DNA of 64,000 bases, taken from contig NZ_JABURL010000089.1 in NCBI RefSeq assembly GCF_014762705.1, positions 1 to 64,000 on the forward strand, given 5' to 3'. A program made the position numbers and the translations under genes. The notes under the pieces are model-generated. The model did not search any database. It was not told the origin of the DNA and saw only the letters and a program-made list of their open reading frames with translations. This document shows, piece by piece, positions 8,563-17,323 of this stretch. This DNA is from Cyclobacterium sp. (GTDB lineage Bacteria; Bacteroidota; Bacteroidia; Cytophagales; Cyclobacteriaceae). Within the stretch, counting starts at the first letter, position 1. Each line of letters begins with the position of its first letter.

Positions 8563-10077
8563 ATGAAAAAACAAACCACCAACAACCGAAGGAAATTTAT
8601 CACCACTCTGGGAATGGGATCCCTGGGCTCAATCTTGCCGGCTTATGGTCAGCTGCTTCCGGAGGGAGTAGTGCTACCTCAGCAACAATTTGTTTCCTCG
8701 GATGAAACAGATGAACTTTTATACATGTCAGCTACAAAAGTGGCTGAAATGATCAGGAATAAAGAAATAAGCAGCCAGGAAGTTGTGGAAAGCTGTCTGG
8801 CAAGAATTGATGAGGTTAATCCCCAAATCAATGCTGTGGTACAGCTAGCCCGGGAACGAGCGCTTTTGGAAGCCAAGGCGGCAGATGAAGCGGTTAAGGC
8901 AGGCAAAACTTTGGGTCTGCTCCATGGTGTGCCTATGACGATAAAAGATTCGTTTGACACGGCTGGAATTATTTCAACCGCCGGTACCTTGGGGCGGAAG
9001 GATTATATGCCAGGCAAAGACGCTACGGTAGTTGCCAGACTGCGGGAGGAAGGAGCCATATTGCTGGGCAAGACCAATACCCCCGAATTTACCATGTCTT
9101 ATCTTACCTCCAACCTAATATACGGTCAGACACTGAATCCTTACGACCTCACCCGTCATCCATCAGGGAGCAGTGGTGGAGCAGCGGCTATTCTTGCATC
9201 CGGCGGTTCTTATTTTGACATAGGAACAGATTCCGGTGGTAGTGTACGGGCTCCTGCCCACGTCTGTGGTTTGGCCAGTATCAAGCCTACCAGCGGAAGG
9301 ATACCTCAAACAGGCCATTTACCGGGTTATGGTGATCGCTATGGTTGTTATCAACAGCCAGGTCCGATGGCCAGAAGAGTGGAAGATTTGTATTTGTTGT
9401 TATCTATACTTTCAGGTCCTGATCAAATGGATGCGAGCATAAGCCCGGTGCCACTTTATGACCCTGCCGAGGTGGATCTTTCAAAACTGAGAATAGCTTA
9501 TTACACTACAAACGATTTGGCAGAGCCTATTCCTGAAATCAAAAAAATGGTGGTTGATTGCGCCAACCAACTCAGATCATCGGTTAGCAGCGTAGACGAA
9601 GCAAGACCACCTGTTCTTCATGAACTTTCCGAAAAAAGGAGTGAGCTAAACAGCGCAGATGGTAAAGCTCACATCAAGCGACTTATTAAGGCTTGCGGTA
9701 CCACCGTAATTTCACCCAATCTCAAAATTTCTGGTGAAGTAGTTTCTGGCTCACAATACACCAAACTGGTGGAGGAGATAGATGCCCTTAAAAGCAAAAT
9801 GCTTCATTTTATGGATGACTTTGATATACTGCTTTGTCCGGTTACCTCCACAGCAGCCATGAAATTGGATGACGAAAGAATACCGGGTCATTGGTATACA
9901 TCAGAATACAATGCCACCGGATGGCCAGCCGCAGTGGTACGTGCAGGCACTTCAAATGAGGGTTTACCGCTTGGAATACAAATTGTCGGAAAGCCCTGGA
10001 CGGAAGATAAAGTGCTGGCGGTAGCTGCTGATTTGGAGAGAAAATTTGGAGGGTACTCCAAACCAGAAAATATATAA
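8563..10077 (+). CDS. Tat-exported amidase-signature hydrolase 3 (type A')
   Basis: AS-family amide hydrolase, 504 residues. The triad is Lys128 (GVPMTIKDS), cis-Ser203 (SGSSGG) and nucleophile Ser227 (GTDSGGSVRAP). NNRRKFI near the start fits a Tat signal. The short loop TSNLIYG and GPDQMDA group it with amidase 1, but it replaces the HIVDYGG segment of the other three with HLPGYGD, which may alter the substrate pocket. It is separated from amidase 2 by 141 bases with no recognisable terminator, so cotranscription is likely but not certain. Confidence 0.92.
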   Translation: MKKQTTNNRRKFITTLGMGSLGSILPAYGQLLPEGVVLPQQQFVSSDETDELLYMSATKVAEMIRNKEISSQEVVESCLARIDEVNPQINAVVQLARERALLEAKAADEAVKAGKTLGLLHGVPMTIKDSFDTAGIISTAGTLGRKDYMPGKDATVVARLREEGAILLGKTNTPEFTMSYLTSNLIYGQTLNPYDLTRHPSGSSGGAAAILASGGSYFDIGTDSGGSVRAPAHVCGLASIKPTSGRIPQTGHLPGYGDRYGCYQQPGPMARRVEDLYLLLSILSGPDQMDASISPVPLYDPAEVDLSKLRIAYYTTNDLAEPIPEIKKMVVDCANQLRSSVSSVDEARPPVLHELSEKRSELNSADGKAHIKRLIKACGTTVISPNLKISGEVVSGSQYTKLVEEIDALKSKMLHFMDDFDILLCPVTSTAAMKLDDERIPGHWYTSEYNATGWPAAVVRAGTSNEGLPLGIQIVGKPWTEDKVLAVAADLERKFGGYSKPENI

Positions 10078-10232
10078 TAACATTACTTTACTTAACTGAT
10101 GGGTATGAATAGCTGTATTGCCAATTCGATTTTATAAATCAATCCGACCAATCCACAGGTTACTAGAGGAATTTGATCATGCCGTCTATCAACCAGCGGA
10201 TAAGTGGAACATTATGTTTTATGCGCTATTCA

Positions 10233-10260
10233 GCATTTGTACTTTAAAAAAAGTAAATGC
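10233..10260 (+). other. Imperfect hairpin between amidases 3 and 4
   Basis: GCATTT-GT-ACTTT, an A-rich loop, then AAAGTAAATGC form a stem with a two-base bulge in the 245-base gap. There is no T-tract, so it does not look like a normal terminator; it could be an RNA processing or stability element. Confidence 0.3.
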
Positions 10261-10322
10261 GAATTTTCAAGATCTACTTCATTAGAATTCAATAGATTAT
10301 AAAATATTAAAAACGTCACCAA

Positions 10323-11906
10323 ATGAAAAAGAATATATTAAAGCAAGCCGGAAGTATTCAGTCAAGGAGAAAATTTTTGTCATTGATTGGTGCTGGTAGC
10401 GCCACGGCAATGACTTTTTCAACTTCTAACCTATCGGCAGCCAGCTTAAATCCCTCTTCTACTCAATACCTTGCTTCAAAAGACAAGACAGATGATTTAA
10501 TCTATATGTCAGCGGTAAAGCTTTCAGAGATGATCAGGACCAAAAAGGTTTCATCAGTGGAATTGACACAAGCCTATATCGATCGCATTGAAGATGTTAA
10601 TTATCACCTCAATGCAGTAGTGATGCAGTGTTTTGACCGGGCCATGGATGAAGCCAAAGCAGCAGACGCAGCATTAAAGAAAAAACAATTAATGGGACCA
10701 CTCCACGGTGTTCCCATGACCCTTAAAGACTCTTTCGAAGCCGAGGGTGTAATCAGTACTGGGGGCACGCTTGGCAGAATCGATTACGTTGGTAAAAAAG
10801 ATGCAACAGTGCTGGCCAGAATGAGAAACAATGGGGCCATATTGATAGGAAAAACCAATACCCCGGAATTTACCCTTGCAGGAGGTGGTATGAGAGGGGT
10901 ACGTACCACAGGTAATATTATTTACGGACTTAGTAAAAACCCGTACGACCTTACAAGAGGTACGTCTGGAAGTAGCGGAGGAGCGGGTTCTATTGTAGCT
11001 GCCGGCGGATCGGGATTTGACATTGGGACAGACTGGGGAGGTAGTGTTAGGTTGCCTTCCAGCACAAATGGAATAGCTGGACTCAAACCTACAAGCGTGA
11101 GATGTCCCCGCACCGGTCATATTGTGGATTACGGAGGCGTATTTGATTCCTGGCAACAGCCTGGCCCTATGGCGCGCAGGGTAGAAGACCTGATCATGCT
11201 TACGCCACTGATGAGTGGTCCGGACGGTATGGACGCAGCTGTAGTACCCATGCCCTGGCCCGATCCTGCGCTAATTGATATCAAAAAGCTTAAAGTCGCC
11301 TTTTATCCCTCCAACCTTATTGCGGATACCGCGGAGGAGACCCAAAATACCATCAGACAAGCAGCCAAATGGATGGAAGAAGCTGGAGCAGAAGTCAACG
11401 AGGATATGCCATTGGAAATTTTTACCGAGCTTGGTGAAATCAGAAGAGAGTTGGTTGCCGGAGATGGTTGGGCATTTCTTAAAAGGGCTGGTGATTTACA
11501 TGGAAGTAAAACCCTTAGTGAATCCATTCAAAATAGACTAGACAATGGAAATCCAATTTCAGCAGATCGTTATTCGGAACTTTTAACGCTTCAGGATAAA
11601 AATAGATCAAGGATGCTTCAGTGGTTTCAAAAATATGATGTGATTCTCTGTCCTACTACTGCCACTCCAGCAGAAGAAATCGACCAGGGTATTGGCAGTG
11701 AGTGGACCAGTAGCAAACCTGGGGCAAGCTACTGTGGACCTTACAATACAACAGGATGGCCTGTAACCGTGGTAAGAGGAGATTCAAATGGCGCTTTACC
11801 CGTAGGAGTTCAATGTGTGGCTCATCCATGGAGAGAGGATGTTTCATTGGCTGTTGCCCAATATCTCGAAAGCAGATCAGGGGGTTGGAGAAAACCTATG
11901 ATTTAG
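10323..11906 (+). CDS. Tat-exported amidase-signature hydrolase 4 (type B')
   Basis: AS-family amide hydrolase, 527 residues. The triad is Lys135 (GVPMTLKDS), cis-Ser217 (SGSSGG) and nucleophile Ser241 (GTDWGGSVRLP). QSRRKFL followed by a hydrophobic stretch is an almost ideal Tat motif. It shares with amidase 2 the insert before NIIYG, DSWQQPGPMAR and AAVVPMPWPD, so the two are recent paralogues. It is the last of the four Tat amidases; the acetamidase-type gene follows after about 200 bases. Substrate unknown. Confidence 0.92.
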   Translation: MKKNILKQAGSIQSRRKFLSLIGAGSATAMTFSTSNLSAASLNPSSTQYLASKDKTDDLIYMSAVKLSEMIRTKKVSSVELTQAYIDRIEDVNYHLNAVVMQCFDRAMDEAKAADAALKKKQLMGPLHGVPMTLKDSFEAEGVISTGGTLGRIDYVGKKDATVLARMRNNGAILIGKTNTPEFTLAGGGMRGVRTTGNIIYGLSKNPYDLTRGTSGSSGGAGSIVAAGGSGFDIGTDWGGSVRLPSSTNGIAGLKPTSVRCPRTGHIVDYGGVFDSWQQPGPMARRVEDLIMLTPLMSGPDGMDAAVVPMPWPDPALIDIKKLKVAFYPSNLIADTAEETQNTIRQAAKWMEEAGAEVNEDMPLEIFTELGEIRRELVAGDGWAFLKRAGDLHGSKTLSESIQNRLDNGNPISADRYSELLTLQDKNRSRMLQWFQKYDVILCPTTATPAEEIDQGIGSEWTSSKPGASYCGPYNTTGWPVTVVRGDSNGALPVGVQCVAHPWREDVSLAVAQYLESRSGGWRKPMI

Positions 11907-12108
11907 TAGCTTTTCAGTCCATGCTTATCAAAATTAAAATCGGCTGAAATACCACTTTAAAAAAAATCGACCATAGTTCTTTCCTGGGCAAATAAATTAT
12001 TCCATTAGGAAAGGAATACGATGGTGCTATTACCGGTTTGACCTAAGGGATTTCGGTCCTTTTGATAAATTTCATTTTCTCGACAAGCGAAATAAAAAAT
12101 AATATAAT

Positions 12109-13263
12109 ATGGAAATTAAAAAAAATTCAAGAAGAGGGTTTTTAGAAAAATCGCTCTACGGGGGTGCTCTTGCCCTTACCGGATTACCAGGTATGGTACT
12201 CGGCAAAGACCTTGCAGAATCACCTGTTAAAAATGGTGTCAATACCTTCAAGAAAATCAAACCGGATAAAGTCCTTCGTTCATTTCCTGAAAACATGGTC
12301 TGGGGTTATTTTGGGGCGGATGTTCCGGCCAAAATCTCCGTAAAAGAAGGTGAAATCGTAGAGATCCATTCGATTAGTACCTCTGGAGTTTCGAGGGAAG
12401 ACCCGGAAGCTTTTTTCAAAGAAAATAACTTGCCTTTAGATGACCATGCAAAAGAGCTTATTGATATCATTAATAATGTTCCCCCAGAGCCCTCAGGGAT
12501 TAGGGGGCATATGCTTACTGGGCCTGTTTATATTGAAGGTGCAATGCCCGGTGATAGTATTGAGATCCGCATTCATGATGTACGGCTGAGAAGTGACTAT
12601 GGGGTAAATCACGTAAGGCCTGGCAGCAGAGATGATGTTCCTTTGGAAATTAAAAACCAGGAAAGCTTTGTTTATAAATACAATAAAAAAAGAACCAGTG
12701 CTCAATTTCTTCCCGGCGTAGAAATTCCATTGAAACCGTTTATGGGGGTAATGGCTCTTTCGCCGCCACCTGAAACGGGACGCGTAAGCTCTATTCCACC
12801 GGATTTTTTTGGGGGAAACCTGGATTTGAAGCATTTGGTCAAAGGTACTTCACTCACCTTGCCGGTGTCTGTAGAAGGCGGACTTTTCACTACCGGCGAT
12901 GCTCATGGAGCACAAGGAAATGGAGAGGTGAGTGGTACGGCCATAGAAACGTCTATGATATTGGTAGCCGAGTTCATTATTCATAAAAAATCCATCCAGA
13001 TGCCAGTAGCCGAAACGCCGGATCATTTCATTGTTTTTGGGCTCAACCCTGATTTGGACGAGGCAATGAAGCAGGCACTTCAACAATCCGTAGTGTTCAT
13101 TCATGAAAAACTCGGTTTTACCTACGAGGAAGCAATGTCAATATCCAGTACCGCAGTTGATTTTGAGGTCACGCAAGTCGTTGATCGCACCGAGGGAGTA
13201 CACGGTATGATACCTAAGTCCATCTTCACCAACAAAAAATTTGATTATTGGTACTCCTCTTAA
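12109..13263 (+). CDS. Tat-exported acetamidase/formamidase-family protein
   Basis: Members of this family (FmdA/AmdA) release ammonia from short amides such as formamide and acetamide. The 384-residue protein shows the family hallmarks: GPVYIEGAMPGDSIEIRI, PFMGVM, GGNLDLKHL and the conserved GDAHGAQGNGEVSGTAIE segment. NSRRGFLEK at the start is a textbook Tat motif, whereas the well-known members are cytoplasmic. Export places ammonia release from small amides in the periplasm next to the larger amidases, as though it trims products of the upstream enzymes (inference). The next gene starts 14 bases downstream. Confidence 0.9.
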   Translation: MEIKKNSRRGFLEKSLYGGALALTGLPGMVLGKDLAESPVKNGVNTFKKIKPDKVLRSFPENMVWGYFGADVPAKISVKEGEIVEIHSISTSGVSREDPEAFFKENNLPLDDHAKELIDIINNVPPEPSGIRGHMLTGPVYIEGAMPGDSIEIRIHDVRLRSDYGVNHVRPGSRDDVPLEIKNQESFVYKYNKKRTSAQFLPGVEIPLKPFMGVMALSPPPETGRVSSIPPDFFGGNLDLKHLVKGTSLTLPVSVEGGLFTTGDAHGAQGNGEVSGTAIETSMILVAEFIIHKKSIQMPVAETPDHFIVFGLNPDLDEAMKQALQQSVVFIHEKLGFTYEEAMSISSTAVDFEVTQVVDRTEGVHGMIPKSIFTNKKFDYWYSS

Positions 13264-13277
13264 AACCCACTTACAAT

Positions 13278-15032
13278 ATGACAACCACCAACCAATTTCC
13301 GATTTCACCTAAATTCGTTTTCTTTCTTCTTTTGATGTTTTCCTACAAGGTAGGCAATGCCCAGGAAAAGCCCCGTATTGCTATTTTTTCAGGCCCTACT
13401 GCAACGATTCAAAATAGTCACCCACTAATCACCAGTAACAAAGCCAGAGAGCAGAACGAACTATCTTTATTGACCAACGATGAAGGCGAAAAGATGCCTT
13501 TTGATCGGTTGTACTATCAAAAGATAGCAGCTCCCGTAACCTTGTACATTGAGATGTTTACTGCCCATCCCCTTGAAAGTGACGTAAAGGAGTTGTATGG
13601 CGCACCTGATGGCTATGTTGATGAAAATGGGAAATTCCGGAAAACCAGGAAATCTCCCTCCGACAAACCCGTATTAAAGGTGGAATTAAAACCAGAAGAC
13701 GGTCTATACCCCTTGCCTTACATGGCAGTTCAGGCCGACGGCAAACCCTGGGATGCCACGGCTGCCTATCCAGGTGCACCGTTTTCAGAGTCCAGACAAA
13801 CTTTCTACCCCAATGCCTCCAGAATTTTAGAAGAGATCGAACGGAATGGCGGTAATATTTATGGGGTAGCAGACTATGACTTCTACAGACCGGCTCCTGC
13901 AGGGGGATATACCAAAGGTTTGCCAGCTGAAGAGCGAACCGATACTGGTGATGGGGATATTCCACCTGAGACCTTGGGTAAGGACTTTTTCACTTATGGC
14001 CCCTACGGAGCCTCTCAAAACCGGATGCAATTGGCAAAAGCCACCAACATGGTGCAGGAGGTTATGGCTTCAGGTGAATACGATGGCTCTATCTGGCTTG
14101 AGGGAAGCCCCAGTATTGAAAATACTTCCTATTGGATGGGTTTACTTATCGATTCGAAAGCCCCACTGGTATTTAATGCTGCGCAACGGATGCGTGGACT
14201 GGTGAGTGCCGATGGAGATCAAAACATCATCGACGGTATCAATTACATTTCTTCCGGGGTATGGGCGGATGAAAATGGGGTAACGCGGGTTGGTTCAGTG
14301 ATGATCCAGGATCAAATAATATTTTCTTCCCGGGAAGTACAAAAGGGAGATGCAAGGCCGGGTGGATATGTGACCACAGGAGGTTATGGCGGAATTATAG
14401 GATCCATGGGCTATGGACCTAAATTGACATTTCTTCCTTTGAGGAAGCATACTCACCTTTCGGAAGTAAACTTCACTAAAATTCCCAATACTGTTCCAGG
14501 TATAACAGTTTCAGAAGCAGGTTCCATTTCAAATGTTGAGGTTGCGGTTAAAGATGCCGGGGGCAAGTTGATTCCTGAGTCTATGCCGATGGTTTCGATC
14601 TTCAAAAGTGCCCGTTGGAAAACGGAAGATGATGGCAGAGATGACCCCTCTGGTGAAATAGATATTCTTGCCAGAATAAACGACAATCTAAAGAAATATC
14701 CGCTAGCTGGCTTTGTTGGAGAGGGAATGGCCCCCTATGGCTCCATGATAGCACCAATGGATGCAGCCTTAGAACTAGCTGCACTGCATGGATATCCAGT
14801 ACTTAAAGCAGCTAGAGGTAATGCAGATGGTTTTATGAATACTGATCCCGATAATTTGTTTATTGAGGGCCACAATACCACATCCACCAAAGGCAGAGTC
14901 CTTTTAATGGCTTGTATCCTTCGATATGGAACTTATCCACCTGCAAAGGATCCGTTAAATCCAACGGCTAAAGAATTGGAGGCCATCAAAGCCAAGATCA
15001 AATTGTATCAGGACGTTTTTCACACCCATTAA
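13278..15032 (+). CDS. Secreted, divergent asparaginase/glutaminase-like protein
   Basis: This 584-residue protein has a Sec signal ending near VGNAQ (about residue 29). By eye its pieces match L-asparaginase: IAIFSGPTATI (34-44) for the first catalytic loop, and EGSPSIENTSYW (275-286) for the HGTDTMEETAYF motif. PLVFNAAQRMRGLVSADGDQNI and SREVQKGDAR (Lys356) match later core segments, and GFVGEGMAPYGSM matches the C-terminal domain. The usual Thr-Asp of the second motif is Ser-Pro, and the first Thr appears to be Ser. About 100 extra residues lie between the two motifs. It may therefore hydrolyse a different amide or bind without cleaving. The start is set at this ATG because the longer reading would overlap the previous gene. 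Confidence 0.7.
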   Translation: MTTTNQFPISPKFVFFLLLMFSYKVGNAQEKPRIAIFSGPTATIQNSHPLITSNKAREQNELSLLTNDEGEKMPFDRLYYQKIAAPVTLYIEMFTAHPLESDVKELYGAPDGYVDENGKFRKTRKSPSDKPVLKVELKPEDGLYPLPYMAVQADGKPWDATAAYPGAPFSESRQTFYPNASRILEEIERNGGNIYGVADYDFYRPAPAGGYTKGLPAEERTDTGDGDIPPETLGKDFFTYGPYGASQNRMQLAKATNMVQEVMASGEYDGSIWLEGSPSIENTSYWMGLLIDSKAPLVFNAAQRMRGLVSADGDQNIIDGINYISSGVWADENGVTRVGSVMIQDQIIFSSREVQKGDARPGGYVTTGGYGGIIGSMGYGPKLTFLPLRKHTHLSEVNFTKIPNTVPGITVSEAGSISNVEVAVKDAGGKLIPESMPMVSIFKSARWKTEDDGRDDPSGEIDILARINDNLKKYPLAGFVGEGMAPYGSMIAPMDAALELAALHGYPVLKAARGNADGFMNTDPDNLFIEGHNTTSTKGRVLLMACILRYGTYPPAKDPLNPTAKELEAIKAKIKLYQDVFHTH

Positions 15033-15039
15033 GAAGATA

Positions 15040-16608
15040 ATGCTACTTACAAAAAAGACAATACAGATTTCATTGATTGGAATGCTGGTTCTGAATGGTT
15101 GTGCTTCACAAGAAGAAAAATCTGCTGATTTTCCTCTTGTGGAGGCCACAATAGCAGGTATTCATGACGCTATGGAAAATGGAGATGTTACCGCAGCATA
15201 TTTAGTCCAGGGATATCTGGACAGAATTGAAGCTTACGATAAACAAGGGCCCTCCATCAACTCTATCATTATTATCAATCCTGAGGCAATGGCTACTGCA
15301 AGGTACCTGGACAGTATCTACAACGAAAGTGGAATGGTAGGTCCTCTCCATGGTATTCCTGTCATCATCAAAGATAACTACGACTATTTTGGAATGCCCA
15401 CCAGTAATGGTACACTGGCTCTTAAGGATTCTTATCCTCCGGATGATGCATTTCAAATCAGAAAGTTAAGAGAGGCTGGTGCCATCATCATAGCCAAGTC
15501 AAATTTGGCCGAATTTGCTTCTAGTGGGGAGTTTTCGGTGAGTTCGGTGTTGCCTGGATATTCACGTAATCCATATGATACCCGTAGAACAACTGCAGGA
15601 TCGAGTGGTGGTACCGCTGCCTCCATAGCCGCAAGCCTGGCAGTCGTGGGTTTGGGGACGGATACCGGAAGTTCAATTAGGGGACCATCTGCTCACCAGG
15701 CCTTGGTAGGTATCAGGTCTACCATGGGGCTAACCAGCAGAGATGGGATAGTTCCACTTGCCCTTACCAACGATGTGGGCGGTCCAATGACCAGGACAGT
15801 GGAGGATGCAGTGAGGGTATTTGATGTTATTGCAGGGTATGATGAGGCTGACCCCGTCACAGAGGCTAGTATAGCATCCAGAGAGGAATCCTATATGTCC
15901 TTTCTTGACCCTGATGCCCTTAAGGGAAAAAGAATTGGTGTGCTCCATCAACTCTTTCCGGAAAACGATTCTGATAGCAGTGTTTATGCGCTTATGTTCC
16001 AGGCTCTCGAAGATTTAAAACTGGGAGGAGCCATTTTAATCGATAGTGTGAAGATCGATGATTTAGACTCTTTAAATGAATCAGGCACCCGTATCCGCCA
16101 ACTCAAAAGAGACTACAATGCCTATCTTGCCAGCCTGGGAGATAGTTCCAGGTTTAAGACGCTCCAGGATATCATTGATTCTGAGGAATATCATCCCTAT
16201 CTGGAAAAGAGGTTACTTGATGCACAGGATGACGTGGATGTCCCTGAAGACCATCCCGATTGGGATAAAAATATGGCGCTAAGACAAACCCTTCGGGATC
16301 GGATTTTGGCAGTTATGGACAGTTTAAATCTGGATGCACTTATTTATCCTTCTTTCACTTATCCTCCAAGGTTGATTGGAGATCTCAATGGTCCCAGGGG
16401 GGATACTAGTGGAAAACTTTCTCCGCCAACCGGTTTCCCGGCTATTTCCGTACCTATGGGTTACTCATACGATAAATATCCAGCAGGATTTCAACTTCTG
16501 GGCAGGCCATTTAGCGAAGGATTGCTTTTTGGTATCGCGTATGGTTATGAGCAGCAGACTAACCACCGTAGAGCACCTGAGGGTTTCGATGAATTAACTT
16601 CAAAGTAA
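15040..16608 (+). CDS. Lipoprotein amidase-signature hydrolase 5
   Basis: AS-family amidase of 522 residues with a lipoprotein signal (lipobox LNGC, Cys21), unlike the four Tat-type amidases upstream. The triad is Lys111 (GIPVIIKDN), cis-Ser188 (AGSSGG) and nucleophile Ser212 (GTDTGSSIRGP). The sequence is far from the other four and looks more like peptide-amidase-type members, with TSNGTLALKDS, VGIRSTMGLTSRDGIVPL and DVGGPMTRTVEDA. It begins 7 bases after the asparaginase-like gene and closes the locus before a bidirectional terminator. Whether it sits on the inner or outer membrane is unknown. Confidence 0.9.
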   Translation: MLLTKKTIQISLIGMLVLNGCASQEEKSADFPLVEATIAGIHDAMENGDVTAAYLVQGYLDRIEAYDKQGPSINSIIIINPEAMATARYLDSIYNESGMVGPLHGIPVIIKDNYDYFGMPTSNGTLALKDSYPPDDAFQIRKLREAGAIIIAKSNLAEFASSGEFSVSSVLPGYSRNPYDTRRTTAGSSGGTAASIAASLAVVGLGTDTGSSIRGPSAHQALVGIRSTMGLTSRDGIVPLALTNDVGGPMTRTVEDAVRVFDVIAGYDEADPVTEASIASREESYMSFLDPDALKGKRIGVLHQLFPENDSDSSVYALMFQALEDLKLGGAILIDSVKIDDLDSLNESGTRIRQLKRDYNAYLASLGDSSRFKTLQDIIDSEEYHPYLEKRLLDAQDDVDVPEDHPDWDKNMALRQTLRDRILAVMDSLNLDALIYPSFTYPPRLIGDLNGPRGDTSGKLSPPTGFPAISVPMGYSYDKYPAGFQLLGRPFSEGLLFGIAYGYEQQTNHRRAPEGFDELTSK

Positions 16609-16655
16609 GATACTTAACTTCTGGATTGGTTCAAAAATAATATATATCAAAAAAA

Positions 16656-16685
16656 ACCAGCCCAAATTTCTTGGACTGGTTTTTT
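16656..16685. terminator. Bidirectional terminator between convergent operons
   Basis: ACCAGCCCAA, five-base loop, TTGGACTGGT (one mismatch) is followed by a T-run on the + strand and preceded by an A-run, so it can work in both directions between the amide locus and the second SusCD unit. Confidence 0.8.
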
Positions 16686-16722
16686 GGTTTTAGCATTTTA
16701 AGAAGTTGTGAATTTTCTTTTT

Positions 16723-17295
16723 CTATTCCTCATTCGGATTTTGTGGATTGGGAGGCCTGACATCCAAAACCAGGGTGCCAAAACCTGGTAAATTGGTGTA
16801 ATATTGGGCATATCTGCCGGTGAAACGCCCATCCAGAGAAGGATTATAATTGTAATATTGACCATATTCGGAATAGGTTTCCCCCTCACTTGTAGTGATT
16901 TCATAGGTAATCCTAAATTCATCCCTGGAAATCCCTGATGCCATAATGGTGGCGGGAGTCTCCCCGAAATAGGCATAGGCTTCTTCCCCGGTCATGGTAA
17001 TGGTGGAAGGAAAGTCGGTATATGTGCCCAAAGAAACCTGGCCGGAGCCCCTGCCAAGAAATAATTCGATGGAAGAAGCAGTATGTACGTCAAAACCTTC
17101 GTAGCTGAGGTCAAAGGATACCTCAGAGCTGGGCAGGTCATTGATGTTAAACCAGTATTTTCCCGGTGCAATGCTGGCCTTTGCAATGATGCCCACTTCA
17201 TAATCGGGCTCCTTGATGGAATCTTCTTCGATGCAACCGGTAAACAATAGGACAAGGGTTGCGGATAGTATTAAGGTATATGATTTAATATTCAT
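16723..17295 (-). CDS. Small lipoprotein in SusCD operon, unknown function
   Basis: Not recognised. This 190-residue protein has a lipoprotein signal (lipobox FTGC, Cys21), giving a cell-envelope location. The rest is polar and aromatic, with YYNYNPSLDGRFTGRYAQYY toward the C-terminus and a Pro/Asn-rich end, consistent with a beta-rich surface domain. The start is placed at the ATG giving a normal signal peptide; the longer reading would run into the SusD gene. It lies 28 bases downstream of SusD, in the position where many SusCD operons carry an accessory surface-binding lipoprotein. That role is only an inference from position. Confidence 0.75.
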   Translation of the reverse strand: MNIKSYTLILSATLVLLFTGCIEEDSIKEPDYEVGIIAKASIAPGKYWFNINDLPSSEVSFDLSYEGFDVHTASSIELFLGRGSGQVSLGTYTDFPSTITMTGEEAYAYFGETPATIMASGISRDEFRITYEITTSEGETYSEYGQYYNYNPSLDGRFTGRYAQYYTNLPGFGTLVLDVRPPNPQNPNEE

Positions 17296-17323
17296 TTTGC
17301 TTTGAATTTTAGTGGATAGACAA

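Noticed and set aside
8508-8705. Short + strand frame before amidase 3
   Set aside because: It overlaps the amidase 3 signal region in another frame and has no features; the amidase frame carries the Tat motif.
10078-10322. Terminator or operon break between amidases 3 and 4
   Set aside because: The only hairpin is bulged and lacks a T-tract, and no promoter pair is convincing, so a break in transcription is not supported.
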